Source: Strigamia acuminata (lineage: Eukaryota > Arthropoda > Chilopoda > Geophilomorpha > Linotaeniidae). Taken from it: a DNA stretch of 64,000 nt. Below are positions 47,404 through 57,350 of the stretch, piece by piece (position 1 is the first letter of the stretch; every line of letters starts with the position of its first letter). The notes under the pieces were generated by a model. That model made no database searches. It was not told the DNA's origin and saw only the letters and a list, made by a program, of their open reading frames with translations. The stretch spans positions 7,009,087 through 7,073,086 of the forward strand of contig OX442314.1 of NCBI GenBank assembly GCA_949358305.1, written 5' to 3'. Position numbers and translations under genes: made by a program.

Positions 47404-48558
47404 CACTGGAAAAAAAATCAGATTTACTCACTTGTATAGAATTGTAAATATATAGGTACATAGATGGATTTTACAAGTTTGTAAATTAGATTTACAAACA
47501 ATTGAAAATAAGTCTTTTCCAAACATATTTACAATCTGGAAAGTGACCATTTCCATGACTTTTTTTACAATAACTTTACAAACATTTTCAATTGTGTAAT
47601 TATAAAATTTCATAATATATTTCCAATATATTTCCAATACTACCCTCCATTTTGAAAAATTTAAATACACAAACACAATTTTTTTTTTAAGCTGTTTGAT
47701 TTTTTTTTTCAAACACCATTCAACAATTAGTTTTCATTGATTAGATCACAATTTGCATGTTTTATTGACAGTTTCATTTAAATTTATTTTAATCTTACAG
47801 TTTTCTTTTTTCTTACCATGACCTCTGCTGGAATTAAACTTGGAACCTTTGTTCTAAAGACCACTACCCTATCCACTAGGCTAGCATGACTTGTGATAAT
47901 TAAATGTGTAACTTCCCATTAGTTATATATCTAATTCTTTGTTAAATGGTTTTGATTTGAATTCTCTAACAGTCAATTTGGTATTTATTGTTTGAGATAT
48001 ATTGTATTTTAAGTGTACGAGCCGGTTGTTTGTTTCATTAACGACAGTACGTTTCATCGACGAAACACGTATTTTTCCGTCCCTGCGCCCTGATTGGTCG
48101 TTTCCATATTGTGCCCACACGTTCGAAATTGGTTCGTTTTAGGCATTATTTTCTGTTCAGAGTTCAAAATTGATACAATTTTCATGTTCCTGACTGTATT
48201 TTACTTTGTTCCTGTTACATTTCATGTGTTTAAATGCTACCTTTAAATTTCATGCATTTTCTTGCCTTTACATTATTTTTACAATCATTGTGAAATGACA
48301 TATTTTCATTTCATACATTTACAACACATTTCCAACTAAAAGAAAACTGATTGGAAACATAACACTTTGAACAAAAGATTTACAACTTATTGGAAATATT
48401 AGTTTTCATTTCTAGAATTTACAACACATTTCCAGAAGTTTGGAAATATGTAATTATTTCCAACATATTTACAACAAATTTCCTCATCGTAGTAAATTCA
48501 ACTTTTCCATATAAATTTTCAACTTGGAAATGTTTGGAAATTTGCTTTTTTTCCAGTG
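47404..48558. mobile_element. CACTA-like non-autonomous element
   Basis: Ends CACTGGAAAAAAA and its inverse, flanked by a 3-bp duplication TGC (47401-47403 and 48559-48561). The superfamily hallmarks are a CACTR end and a 3-bp duplication. The subterminal zones are arrays of TTTACAAC and ATTTCCAA-like motifs, also usual for CACTA. No transposase. Confidence 0.75.
47811..47890 (-). other. tRNA-like segment
   Basis: The minus strand has a box A-like TAGCCTAGTGGATAGG and a box B-like GGTTCCAAGTTTAATTCC with tRNA-like spacing. The acceptor stem does not pair well. Probably a tRNA-derived SINE head or decayed tRNA carried by the CACTA-like element. Confidence 0.4.
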
Positions 48559-49469
48559 TGCTAGGCACGCTACACCGGCAACCGACCCGTCGCACACAGG
48601 GGGTAGCCCCCATGTACGACATGGTCGGATGCCTCGGACGATCATTCCGCTGTACTTACGTACAGCCCACGGTAATGCGACAGCCATCATACTGCCACTG
48701 AGCGTCACAGTGGTGAATGGTGAGAGGAACGGAGTAGTAGTTGTCTCTACTATGGTTGGGACCGTGGCAGCTGCACCTGACAAGTCTTCACCCTCGGCTC
48801 CCTCAGCAACGTCTCTCTCTCTCACCACACCACTCTGCTCTTACCTCCCCTGCTAGGCCGGTCCACTCCTCCAAGAGGGGGACGGCTTGGGGCCGCCAGG
48901 CGGTGTGTGGAGTGACGTAGGCCACGTAGAGTGGCCAAACGGTCACAATTACTCTGCCCAGAACTGAATTTACCACTACACAGTACTCAATTATAACGAT
49001 ATTAACCGGACCCTTGAAATACCGTAACAATGTACAGTACTTCAAATTGGTCTTCTGATTATGCCGTAGAGCGGATAGCCTTGTTTGGGTGTGGGTGAGT
49101 TTATAATAAAACTGAATCATGCACATCAAAACAATCATCGCCAAGGGTGACCAGCGTCACTGACACATACTGCCCAATGGCCCCGAGGTCAGCCCAACCC
49201 CTGGTAGAGTGTGGACTGACCTAGTGAGGAGAACGAGGAAGTTCAGTGGTGTAGGAAGTAGGAAGTTGTTCGCGGAAGCCTGTGAGAGTAATCAACCTCT
49301 GCACTGCTCTATCCTCCTTCTTATTCACCACTGCAATGTTCAGTGGTGTGATGTTGGATCCACCACAACCTCCATGAGCAGCCACATGGGCCGAAGTAAC
49401 AGGGAACCTTTGACCCCGAAACAACAGATTAAAGATCACCAAACGCAACAATCTTGATTCCCTTGTCTT

Positions 49470-49605
49470 TATTTACATGAGCATCCGTCCTACCTAAGCT
49501 TGTTAACCCGATTCGATCCGATCCGCAATCCACGGATCTGATCCGCTCTGATCGGATGCGGATTTTTTCCGACTGATCCGCCTGCGGATCCTTGAGGATC
49601 GGACC
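49470..49605. repeat. GATCCG-rich repeat
   Basis: About ten GATCC or GGATC units in 130 bases (CGATTCGATCCGATCCGC...). It resembles the subterminal region of a hAT-type element, but no matching end was found. Confidence 0.4.
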
Positions 49606-49609
49606 GGTG

Positions 49610-49880
49610 TGTTGGTGTTTAGAAACCACTTTTAACTATTTAACACCGTGTTTCGATGCGTAATGACGCTATTCGGACATTTAGAATGTTTATTTCCATT
49701 TGGTAGTTTTTCCTGGGTTATTTAGTGTTGTTTCTTATGATTTTCCTTACTTTTGTTGTAAAGGGAATGCATGATGCTATTTAGATGTACTTTATCCATC
49801 TGGCATCATGCATCCTCTATTCTGATTGTATTTATACATATTTTGTTCCTTTTTCGGCCACCAGATGTCTCTGGTATATT
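49610..49880 (+). repeat. Diverged fragment of a copia D-type LTR
   Basis: Starts TGTTGGTGTTTAGAAACCAC and follows the copia D LTR in order (TTTCGATGC, AATGACGCTA, GTTGTAA-GGGAATGCATG, GGCATCATGCATC). Truncated, with many substitutions. Confidence 0.75.
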
Positions 49881-49884
49881 GTGC

Positions 49885-50147
49885 GATGTTTCTTCACAAT
49901 AAAACCAAACGATTCCGGTGAAATGCTAATGCTTTATTCTTTGCTCAACTCCACAATACTACATCGTTTTGATGTCAATTTAGTCAGCTGTTTTCTCTTA
50001 CACGATACCAAACTGTTTACATTCCTTTTTTAGTATATATTGATACAATGCATTATAAAAAGCGCGTGTCATTATTACATGTTCATTATTACGTGATACG
50101 ATCAAAATAAATAATACATTAGCTTTATATATCGATACAACGCAACA
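49885..50147 (-). repeat. Probable part of the gypsy E 3' LTR
   Basis: In sense, a purine-rich tract (TTTCCGGGGAGA) at 50148-50160 is followed by TGTTGCGTTGTATCG, a plausible LTR start. The far end is not defined and the partner LTR is outside the window. Confidence 0.5.
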
Positions 50148-50169
50148 TCTCCCCGGAAATTTGTTTAAC

Positions 50170-50530
50170 TCAATTTCCTTTTCGAGTTCTCCGTCGCGAC
50201 GCTGCCGTGGTGGATGCTGGATAAGGTCGGTATGTCTTGGCTCCCAGATGTCGCTTGGAACGCCTGACTCCGTCCTGCCACACGGTCCCATACGGATCTT
50301 GTGCGTTCGCTTGAGTACCACTCTGTCCCGGTGTAGCGTCACACGGTTGCGTGAGACTAGTTGCCAAATCGTCGAGTTGTTGAAGCGTCCGACCGACATC
50401 GCGAACTGGCGTGGTAGTACTGGCTGGTGCAGTGTTGATGGCAAGTGACCCTGCTCTAGCTACGACTGCAGGAAAATTATCTGGTCCTGGCCTGATAAAT
50501 CGTTTGCGCAGGTGATTGATATGGCGTATG
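50170..50530 (-). CDS. Gypsy E pol, C-terminal end beyond copia D
   Basis: The frame continues that of 57351-61038 when copia D and one copy of its GTATG duplication are removed. It starts INHLRKRFIRPGPD and ends RRRTRKGN with TGA at 50170-50172. A basic, low-complexity tail is common in integrase C-termini. Confidence 0.8.
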
Positions 50531-51103
50531 TGTTGGTCCTTGAAACCACTTCGGACGTTTATTTAACGCTTTTTCGATGCACAATGACGCTACCTGAACT
50601 TTTTCACATCATTGGTCGTTATATTTCCTTTCCCCAAATGATTTGGTGTTTATTTCCTACTTAACTGGTTGTTACCAGTTTATTTCCGTATATTTACTTT
50701 ATGTTGTAAGGGAAATGCATGGTGCCTGCATTAACTGTGTCTTAACACACTGGGCATCATGCATCGCCTATCTGTTTATACCTGTGAGTCGCTCGCTTCT
50801 GTCACCAGAGCGCACTCCCTTTTATTCCAAGATGGCGACGCACACTGCTAAGTGTGCTCCTGTGCTTTTCAATCCTGTTTTCGTAAGTTTTAGGTTAATA
50901 AATCGTTTATTTTGTTTATAAATAATTCGTTTCTTGTGTCTGCACGTAGATAAGTGCAGACACCACGCAAATTCGACCAGAACCGGCTCGAATTCGCGTA
51001 CACGACGCGCCGCACGTCTCGTGCGTGCTATATCGTGCGTGTTGGCTTATTTTTAAGCGTTTCCACTGCCTAGTCTGTGCTGTTTTTGCAGCATACCACC
51101 ACA
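50531..51103 (+). repeat. Copia D 5' LTR
   Basis: 573 bp, TGTTGGTCCTTG ... TACCACCACA. An AATAAA signal is near 50898, downstream of a GATGGCGACGC segment. Confidence 0.95.
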
Positions 51104-51105
51104 AT

Positions 51106-51117
51106 TGGTAGCAGAGG
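51106..51117 (+). promoter_or_regulatory. Copia D primer-binding site (tRNA-iMet 3' end)
   Basis: TGGTAGCAGAGG, complementary to the 3' end of initiator tRNA-Met, two bases inside the LTR. Confidence 0.85.
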
Positions 51118-51790
51118 CCTGGAAAGACACCAGGGCCTCGTTTTTTCCTTAATTTTCCACAATTTTCGCGATTTTTTCGCGAATTTTGCGGAAATTTTCT
51201 ATATTTTCAGATTTTTCGCCGATTTACACCGATTTTCGACATGCGACGACGTCTACACGACGTTATCACCGAGAAACGGGTGTAACCCGCTGTTTAGCAC
51301 CCCGGAGTGCGACAGTATCGACGATTTTCGTTCATTTTTCGCGATTTTTCGTTTAAAATCGCACATATCCGTGTTTTTCACACGAGGATCGCGTGTTGCG
51401 ACGTGCACCGCGACTGATTCGTCAATTTCGCCTTATTTTGCCTTTCAGAGTCGAATTACCTTTGTTAATTTTAAGTGGGAATTTTGGTGTGGGACAATTA
51501 GAATCCTCGGCGCCCTTCGTCCGAATCCGGGCAAGCGCCGTTGTATTTTTCGGTTGTGCTTGTCGTGGTACAAGTGAGGTTTCCCGCGGCTCCAGGAAGT
51601 CGAACGGACCCTCTCAGACTGGCAACCGAAAGCTATTTAATTCCTTCAGAAGGAATTGCCCATTCTTGGTTTCCGCTTTGACAGTGCTACGGAAAGTGCT
51701 TCGCATCGTAATTTGTGCTTCGTTTGTGCGTCGATTGTGCGTCGATTGTGCGTCAATTTCCCATTTCTACGCATTTTTCTCCGTGCAATC

Positions 51791-54700
51791 ATGAAAAAGG
51801 CCACCGACCAGTCGTCAGGCCATGTGCCGATTCTCGTGACCGGCAATTACGAACACTGGCACCGTGCAATTAAAATGCTATTGATGTCCGACGGCGTATG
51901 GCACCACGTCACCGAAACGGAGGAACTAGTGAAAGCCAACGTCGATGAAGACGTTTGGCGAAAATGGCAACGTCGGAAAGCCCGAGCGCTGGGGACCATT
52001 TATTGCCACGTCTCGCAGGCCAAACAGTCGGCCCTCGACGGTTGCACCACTCCGAAACAGGCGTGGGACATTTTAGCGAAAATTTACGCCCCCAGCTCTC
52101 TCGCCCGCCAAGCGGCGATGCGCCGTGAGTTCCTGCAGCTCAAGTTGGAGCCCGGCGAAGAAATGGCCGATTTCCTCAGCCGCGTTGACCTTATGGTCCG
52201 CCAACTTAAAGACGTCGGTGAAGACATCCTCCCTCGACATCACGCGTACCAGTATTTAGACTTTCTTCCGGACGAATACGACCAGGCGACTTTTGCCATT
52301 TATCATTGGCCGCTGGCAGAGTTTACCCCGGCTAAAGTCTCCGAACAGTTGTTGTCGGAATATCTCCGATTAAAGTCGCATTCAAACCGGAATTCTACGA
52401 ACTCCTCCGCTTATGCTACTGGGCGACAAGGACGTAACCAGTCGCGACCTCCGCGCCCGCTTGCGCAGGTGCGTTGCTTCAATTGCAACGAGCTTGGACA
52501 CTACGCCAATAAGTGCCAGCATCCTCGCAAGCAAACAACTGGGCAACAGCCGGTAGCTACGTTTCAGACACGATCTCGCAGCAAGAGTCGACGCCGCAAT
52601 AAAGGCTCGAATCCGAATGTGAACCCGAATCAACAGCAGCAGGGACAGTTTCGCGAGTCTTCACGCCCGCGCCGAGATGCAGCATATCTCCTGTCCGCAC
52701 CACCTGCGATCCAGGTTCCTACCGTTCATTTCGTCCAATCTCACGAATGGATTGTTGACTGCGGCGCCACCGACCACGTTTCACACGTTAAATCGTGGTT
52801 CTTGGACTTTGTTGAGGTCGTCCCTTTTAATATCGAATTGGGACAAGGAAGCTCCAAAGTTACCGGAAAAGGGAATGTTCCAGTCAAGTCACTCATCGAT
52901 GGCTGTGAATGCACCGTACTTCTCCGCGATGTTTTGTACGCACCTGATTTCGGCGCTAATTTAATTTCGGTTTCGCGAGTCGATAAATGTGGGCATCACA
53001 TACACATTTACAATTCGGAGTTGCATACATATGGGACGGATATCAAACAAAGTGTTCTTCGGGCGAAGCAAAAGTCAGGACTTTACTTCGTAGATGGACT
53101 AATTTCGCCATTTGCGTCGCCGACTGTTGTTTCGAGTACACCGCCCATCCCAATGTCACCTCCGACTACTGCGCCGATGACTCTCATCACGAAGGAGGAA
53201 GATTTTCCCGCGATGCCCTCAAAGAAGTCGAAGAAAATATCAAACGTTGAAATGACCGACTTCCGCTTACCTATCTCTCCCAACACCCTACTCGTGCCTT
53301 CTCCTTCCCCGATCATCCCCAATCCTGTTGCCGGATCTAAACCACAACAGATCCGGATGTATTCCAACGTCCTATCATCTCCTCCGTCTCCCGTTGCCAC
53401 GACTACGGCAGTCCCACCTCCTAAAAAGGTTATAACGCCGACTGCGAACGTTGCGGATGCCACGGGATTATGGCATGCCAGGTTGGGCCATCTCCACACC
53501 AAAGCCATGCGGACTTTGGCGAACAATTCCCAAGTTTATGGACTCGATCCGGCTGCGGTTCGACAAGAACTTTCCTGCAACTCATGTCGCATTGCCAAGT
53601 CCACGCGCGCCTCGCATAAACCGATTCCCACACCTTCGACAACCAAACCGTTGGAGTTGCTGCACATGGACGTCTGGGGCCCGTCAAGACTGATTTCGAT
53701 TGGCGGTGCTGATTATGCCTTCTCCATTGTTGACGACGCGACCCGATATTCGTGGATTTTTCCGATTGCACGCAAATCCGACGTCTTCACAACTTTCAAA
53801 GACTTTGTCTCTCGCGTTGAACGTATTACGGATTCCCGCGTCAAATCAATTCGCACGGATCGCGGCGGGGAATTTATTTCTAAGACTTTTGACCGTTACC
53901 TCGCTGACAAGGGCATTGTCGCACAACGGACCAATCCCGGAAGCCCGCAAATGAACGGGGTCGCCGAACGCCTAAACCGGACGATGGGCGACTATCTTCG
54001 CTCTATTACCTCCGAAACCGGTTTTCCACACACACTTTGGGCTGAACTCGCTGTGACATTTTCGTACGTTAAAAATCGCAGCCCGCATTCGAAACTTAAC
54101 GACGAAGTTCCATATGTTTTATGGCGCCAGCGTGCCCTCTCTGTCAAACATTTCCGAAAAATTGGTTCTAAATGCTGGGTGCATTTCACCGCACCCGGGC
54201 GCAACAAAATGGATCCACGGGCGTGGGAAGGATTCCTCGTAGGTTACGCCTCCAACACTCGCGGTTATCGGGTTTGGAATCCGGCTACGAACACCGTCAC
54301 GGAATCCGTTCACGTTCAAATCGATGAACGTCAGAATTTCAAACGCTCGCCGTTTTACGTTCCGGATCCCTACGAAAATGCTCCATTCATGGAGGAGCCT
54401 TCTCGCGTCACTACACCGTCTCGTGTCACTTTTGACGATGGCGCTTTCCCATCTGTCCCCTGGTCACGTCGACGTCGTGATTCCGACGATGAATCATCTA
54501 ATGACGATGATGAATTCCGCCATCGGGCTCCATCAAGCGCTTCATCAGTCGCTTCATATCGCTCCGTCCTCGAGGAGGTCGAAGAGGACATTGCTGATGA
54601 ATTGCCTCCTCCTATTCTGTTTGCGGACGATGTACCGGAGGACATCGATTTGGACGTCACGCCTGACCCACCACTTCCGCTTTACCGTCCTCGGAGGAGA

Positions 54701-56731
54701 TTACGTCCCGATGCTTTGGCTCGTCAACCTCACACCCCTGAGGCCAGCGATAGTGAACTCGACGTTGATCACGATATCGAACAATTTTTCGAACGCTATC
54801 CCGAACGTGATTTCGAGCACGACCCCGAAGATGATCCACTTGATAATCTCCTCGATGATCTCCTCGATAAGGCAGCCGCCTTACCAGCGGCCGCTGCAAC
54901 GCCTGCACCGCCCCTCGCTCCGTTACGCGCTCTTCACTGCCCCTATCGTTTTATTGGTGGAGATACGCCCTTCAGCGGATGGAGGAGGGAAGAGCATCTC
55001 CGGAAAGAACAAGCGCCTGGTAAAATCAAGGTCGACGTTTATTACTATCCGGAGCACGGTGTCCGCTTAAGGTCGAGAGGGGACATCGAAAGATATTGCG
55101 TCGCTCACCAACTTCCGTATGAAGAGGACATTTTCTTTTTCGGCAACCTCGAACATCAATTGCAGGACGAGCAACCTGTTCACCGCGTTCTTATGTGTTT
55201 TCGAGAGCCGTCCACGTACGCCGAAGCAGTCAAGCTACCCGAGGCACCGAAATGGACGGAGGCAATCGATGAGGAGCTCACGACTTTCAAGGAACGCGAA
55301 GTTTATAAGGAAGTTCCACGACCCCCGGACAAGACAATCCTCGGGTGTAAATGGATTTTTCGGTTGAAATCGGATGCCACCGGGAAAATTCACCGCTACC
55401 GTGCTCGACTTGTCGCACAAGGTTTCCGCCAAACAATGGGCGTTGATTTCGATGAAGTTTTTAGTCCGGTGGTTAACTTCGTGCTCATCCGATTCTTTTT
55501 CTGCCTCCTAGTCGTTTTACTAGGATGGAGGGATCTCCACCTCGACGTCAAGTGTGCCTACCTTTACGGCGACCTCGACCACGAAATTTACATGCGGATT
55601 CCCGCCGGCGCCACATGCACCTCACCCGATAACGTCTGGTTGTTAACCAAGTCACTTTACGGTCTTCACCAGTCGGGGCGCATGTGGTACCAGAAGCTCA
55701 ACGAGACGTTAACCGACCTCGGATTCCAGAAATTTCCCGCTTGTAATTGCGTTTACGCATTTGGACATTCGGCTGTTATGTTAGTCTACGTGGACGATAT
55801 CGTCGTATTTTACGCGTCGGAGAGTATCCGAGACCGTATTTTGGCCCTGATTTCCAGCAAATTCGACATCGTCAACCTCGGCCCAATAACCAAATTACTC
55901 GGGGTAGAATTCGTGCGTCGCGATGGGAAAGTTTTCATGTCCCAACGCTCCTACATCGACAAACTTCTTAAAAAGTTCAACGTTTCGTCAGATGCACTCA
56001 TTAAAGTGCCTGTCACACCGGGGACCACGCTCGTCAAAGGCTCGTTGGATAATCTCCCGGACTTTCCGTACCGATCGCTCATCGGATCGTTATTATTCCT
56101 CGCTTCTCGCACTCGTCCCGACATATTATATTCGGTCATCGCTTTATCGCAGTATAATAACTGCTACGACCACCGCCACATCAAGTGTTTGCTCCAAGTT
56201 CTCAAATACGTGGCGAACACGAGCGATTTCTCGATCGAACTCTCGGGGTGTAATTCCAGTCAGCTGTGGGGATACACAGATGCGTCGTGGGCGAGCGACA
56301 TTGCGACATCGAGAAGTTTCGGAGGATACATCTTTTATATCGGTTGTGTGCCAATCGGCTGGAGCTGCAAAAAGCAGACCAGCGTCGCCTGTTCCACCAT
56401 GGAAGCCGAGTTTGTGGCACTAGTCGAAATCGTTAAAGAGTTATACTGGTTGGACAGTATCTATCGAGTCTTTCCACCGTTAAACCGATTATCGAAACCG
56501 ATTATTTTCTCCGATGCCCTCGCCTCGATCCAATTCACGAACAACGACATCGAGAACTCGAAAACCAAACATATTCGAGTGAAGTTCCATTGGCTTCGAG
56601 AATGGCATATTGCCGGGTGCTTCGAACTCCGCAAAATTCCGGGTGAAATAAATGTTTCAGATATTTTCACGAAATGGCTTAGTTCCGAACGCCTCCGAAA
56701 TTTGTTGTCCCGGATCTTCATCTCGAAATAA
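51791..56731 (+). CDS. Copia D gag-pol polyprotein
   Basis: 1,646 codons from the ATG of MKKATDQSSG. A longer upstream frame exists but lacks conserved content. Order: gag (SLARQAAMRREFLQLKLEPG), CCHC knuckle CFNCNELGHYANKC, protease, integrase zinc region (WHARLGHLH ... CNSCRIAK), integrase core (RTDRGGEF, NGVAERLNRT), an acidic spacer, RT (LDVKCAYLYGDL, SLYGLHQSGR), catalytic YVDD at residues 1333-1336, and RNase H (YTDASWASD, STMEAEFVAL). The protease active site reads VDCGATDH, with cysteine in place of the usual serine or threonine. No stop or frameshift is seen. Confidence 0.96.
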   Translation: MKKATDQSSGHVPILVTGNYEHWHRAIKMLLMSDGVWHHVTETEELVKANVDEDVWRKWQRRKARALGTIYCHVSQAKQSALDGCTTPKQAWDILAKIYAPSSLARQAAMRREFLQLKLEPGEEMADFLSRVDLMVRQLKDVGEDILPRHHAYQYLDFLPDEYDQATFAIYHWPLAEFTPAKVSEQLLSEYLRLKSHSNRNSTNSSAYATGRQGRNQSRPPRPLAQVRCFNCNELGHYANKCQHPRKQTTGQQPVATFQTRSRSKSRRRNKGSNPNVNPNQQQQGQFRESSRPRRDAAYLLSAPPAIQVPTVHFVQSHEWIVDCGATDHVSHVKSWFLDFVEVVPFNIELGQGSSKVTGKGNVPVKSLIDGCECTVLLRDVLYAPDFGANLISVSRVDKCGHHIHIYNSELHTYGTDIKQSVLRAKQKSGLYFVDGLISPFASPTVVSSTPPIPMSPPTTAPMTLITKEEDFPAMPSKKSKKISNVEMTDFRLPISPNTLLVPSPSPIIPNPVAGSKPQQIRMYSNVLSSPPSPVATTTAVPPPKKVITPTANVADATGLWHARLGHLHTKAMRTLANNSQVYGLDPAAVRQELSCNSCRIAKSTRASHKPIPTPSTTKPLELLHMDVWGPSRLISIGGADYAFSIVDDATRYSWIFPIARKSDVFTTFKDFVSRVERITDSRVKSIRTDRGGEFISKTFDRYLADKGIVAQRTNPGSPQMNGVAERLNRTMGDYLRSITSETGFPHTLWAELAVTFSYVKNRSPHSKLNDEVPYVLWRQRALSVKHFRKIGSKCWVHFTAPGRNKMDPRAWEGFLVGYASNTRGYRVWNPATNTVTESVHVQIDERQNFKRSPFYVPDPYENAPFMEEPSRVTTPSRVTFDDGAFPSVPWSRRRRDSDDESSNDDDEFRHRAPSSASSVASYRSVLEEVEEDIADELPPPILFADDVPEDIDLDVTPDPPLPLYRPRRRLRPDALARQPHTPEASDSELDVDHDIEQFFERYPERDFEHDPEDDPLDNLLDDLLDKAAALPAAAATPAPPLAPLRALHCPYRFIGGDTPFSGWRREEHLRKEQAPGKIKVDVYYYPEHGVRLRSRGDIERYCVAHQLPYEEDIFFFGNLEHQLQDEQPVHRVLMCFREPSTYAEAVKLPEAPKWTEAIDEELTTFKEREVYKEVPRPPDKTILGCKWIFRLKSDATGKIHRYRARLVAQGFRQTMGVDFDEVFSPVVNFVLIRFFFCLLVVLLGWRDLHLDVKCAYLYGDLDHEIYMRIPAGATCTSPDNVWLLTKSLYGLHQSGRMWYQKLNETLTDLGFQKFPACNCVYAFGHSAVMLVYVDDIVVFYASESIRDRILALISSKFDIVNLGPITKLLGVEFVRRDGKVFMSQRSYIDKLLKKFNVSSDALIKVPVTPGTTLVKGSLDNLPDFPYRSLIGSLLFLASRTRPDILYSVIALSQYNNCYDHRHIKCLLQVLKYVANTSDFSIELSGCNSSQLWGYTDASWASDIATSRSFGGYIFYIGCVPIGWSCKKQTSVACSTMEAEFVALVEIVKELYWLDSIYRVFPPLNRLSKPIIFSDALASIQFTNNDIENSKTKHIRVKFHWLREWHIAGCFELRKIPGEINVSDIFTKWLSSERLRNLLSRIFISK

Positions 56732-56777
56732 TTTCATCGAACTGTTAATATCGACATTGCACATCGAAGGAGGGAAT

Positions 56778-57350
56778 TGTTGGTCCTTGAAACCACTTCG
56801 GACGTTTATTTAACGCTTTTTCGATGCACAATGACGCTACCTGAACTTTTTCACATCATTGGTCGTTATATTTCCTTTCCCCAAATGATTTGGTGTTTAT
56901 TTCCTACTTAACTGGTTGTTACCAGTTTATTTCCGTATATTTACTTTATGTTGTAAGGGAAATGCATGGTGCCTGCATTAACTGTGTCTTAACACACTGG
57001 GCATCATGCATCGCCTATCTGTTTATACCTGTGAGTCGCTCGCTTCTGTCACCAGAGCGCACTCCCTTTTATTCCAAGATGGCGACGCACACTGCTAAGT
57101 GTGCTCCTGTGCTTTTCAATCCTGTTTTCGTAAGTTTTAGGTTAATAAATCGTTTATTTTGTTTATAAATAATTCGTTTCTTGTGTCTGCACGTAGATAA
57201 GTGCAGACACCACGCAAATTCGACCAGAACCGGCTCGAATTCGCGTACACGACGCGCCGCACGTCTCGTGCGTGCTATATCGTGCGTGTTGGCTTATTTT
57301 TAAGCGTTTCCACTGCCTAGTCTGTGCTGTTTTTGCAGCATACCACCACA
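56778..57350 (+). repeat. Copia D 3' LTR
   Basis: 573 bp copy of 50531-51103. Confidence 0.95.

Larger units (their letters stand above)
47226..49445. repeat. Dispersed repeat, split by a CACTA-like element
   Basis: The segments 47226-47403 and 48559 to about 49440 continue one another after removal of the insert. The right part shares blocks with 27040-27400. No coding region is supported. Confidence 0.55.
50531..57350 (+). mobile_element. Copia D, complete and apparently intact
   Basis: Two 573-bp LTRs of equal length with no difference seen, flanked by the 5-bp duplication GTATG (50526-50530 and 57351-57355). It has an initiator tRNA-Met primer site, one uninterrupted gag-pol frame, and a polypurine tract GAAGGAGGGAATT before the 3' LTR. 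It is inserted in the pol of gypsy E, in the opposite orientation. By these signs it is the element most likely still capable of movement. Confidence 0.96.

Noticed and set aside
47811-47890. Functional tRNA gene
   Set aside because: The boxes are recognisable but the acceptor stem does not pair, so only tRNA-like is claimed.
53083-54908. Minus- and plus-strand frames overlapping copia D gag-pol
   Set aside because: Out-of-frame shadows of the intact 1,646-codon gene.
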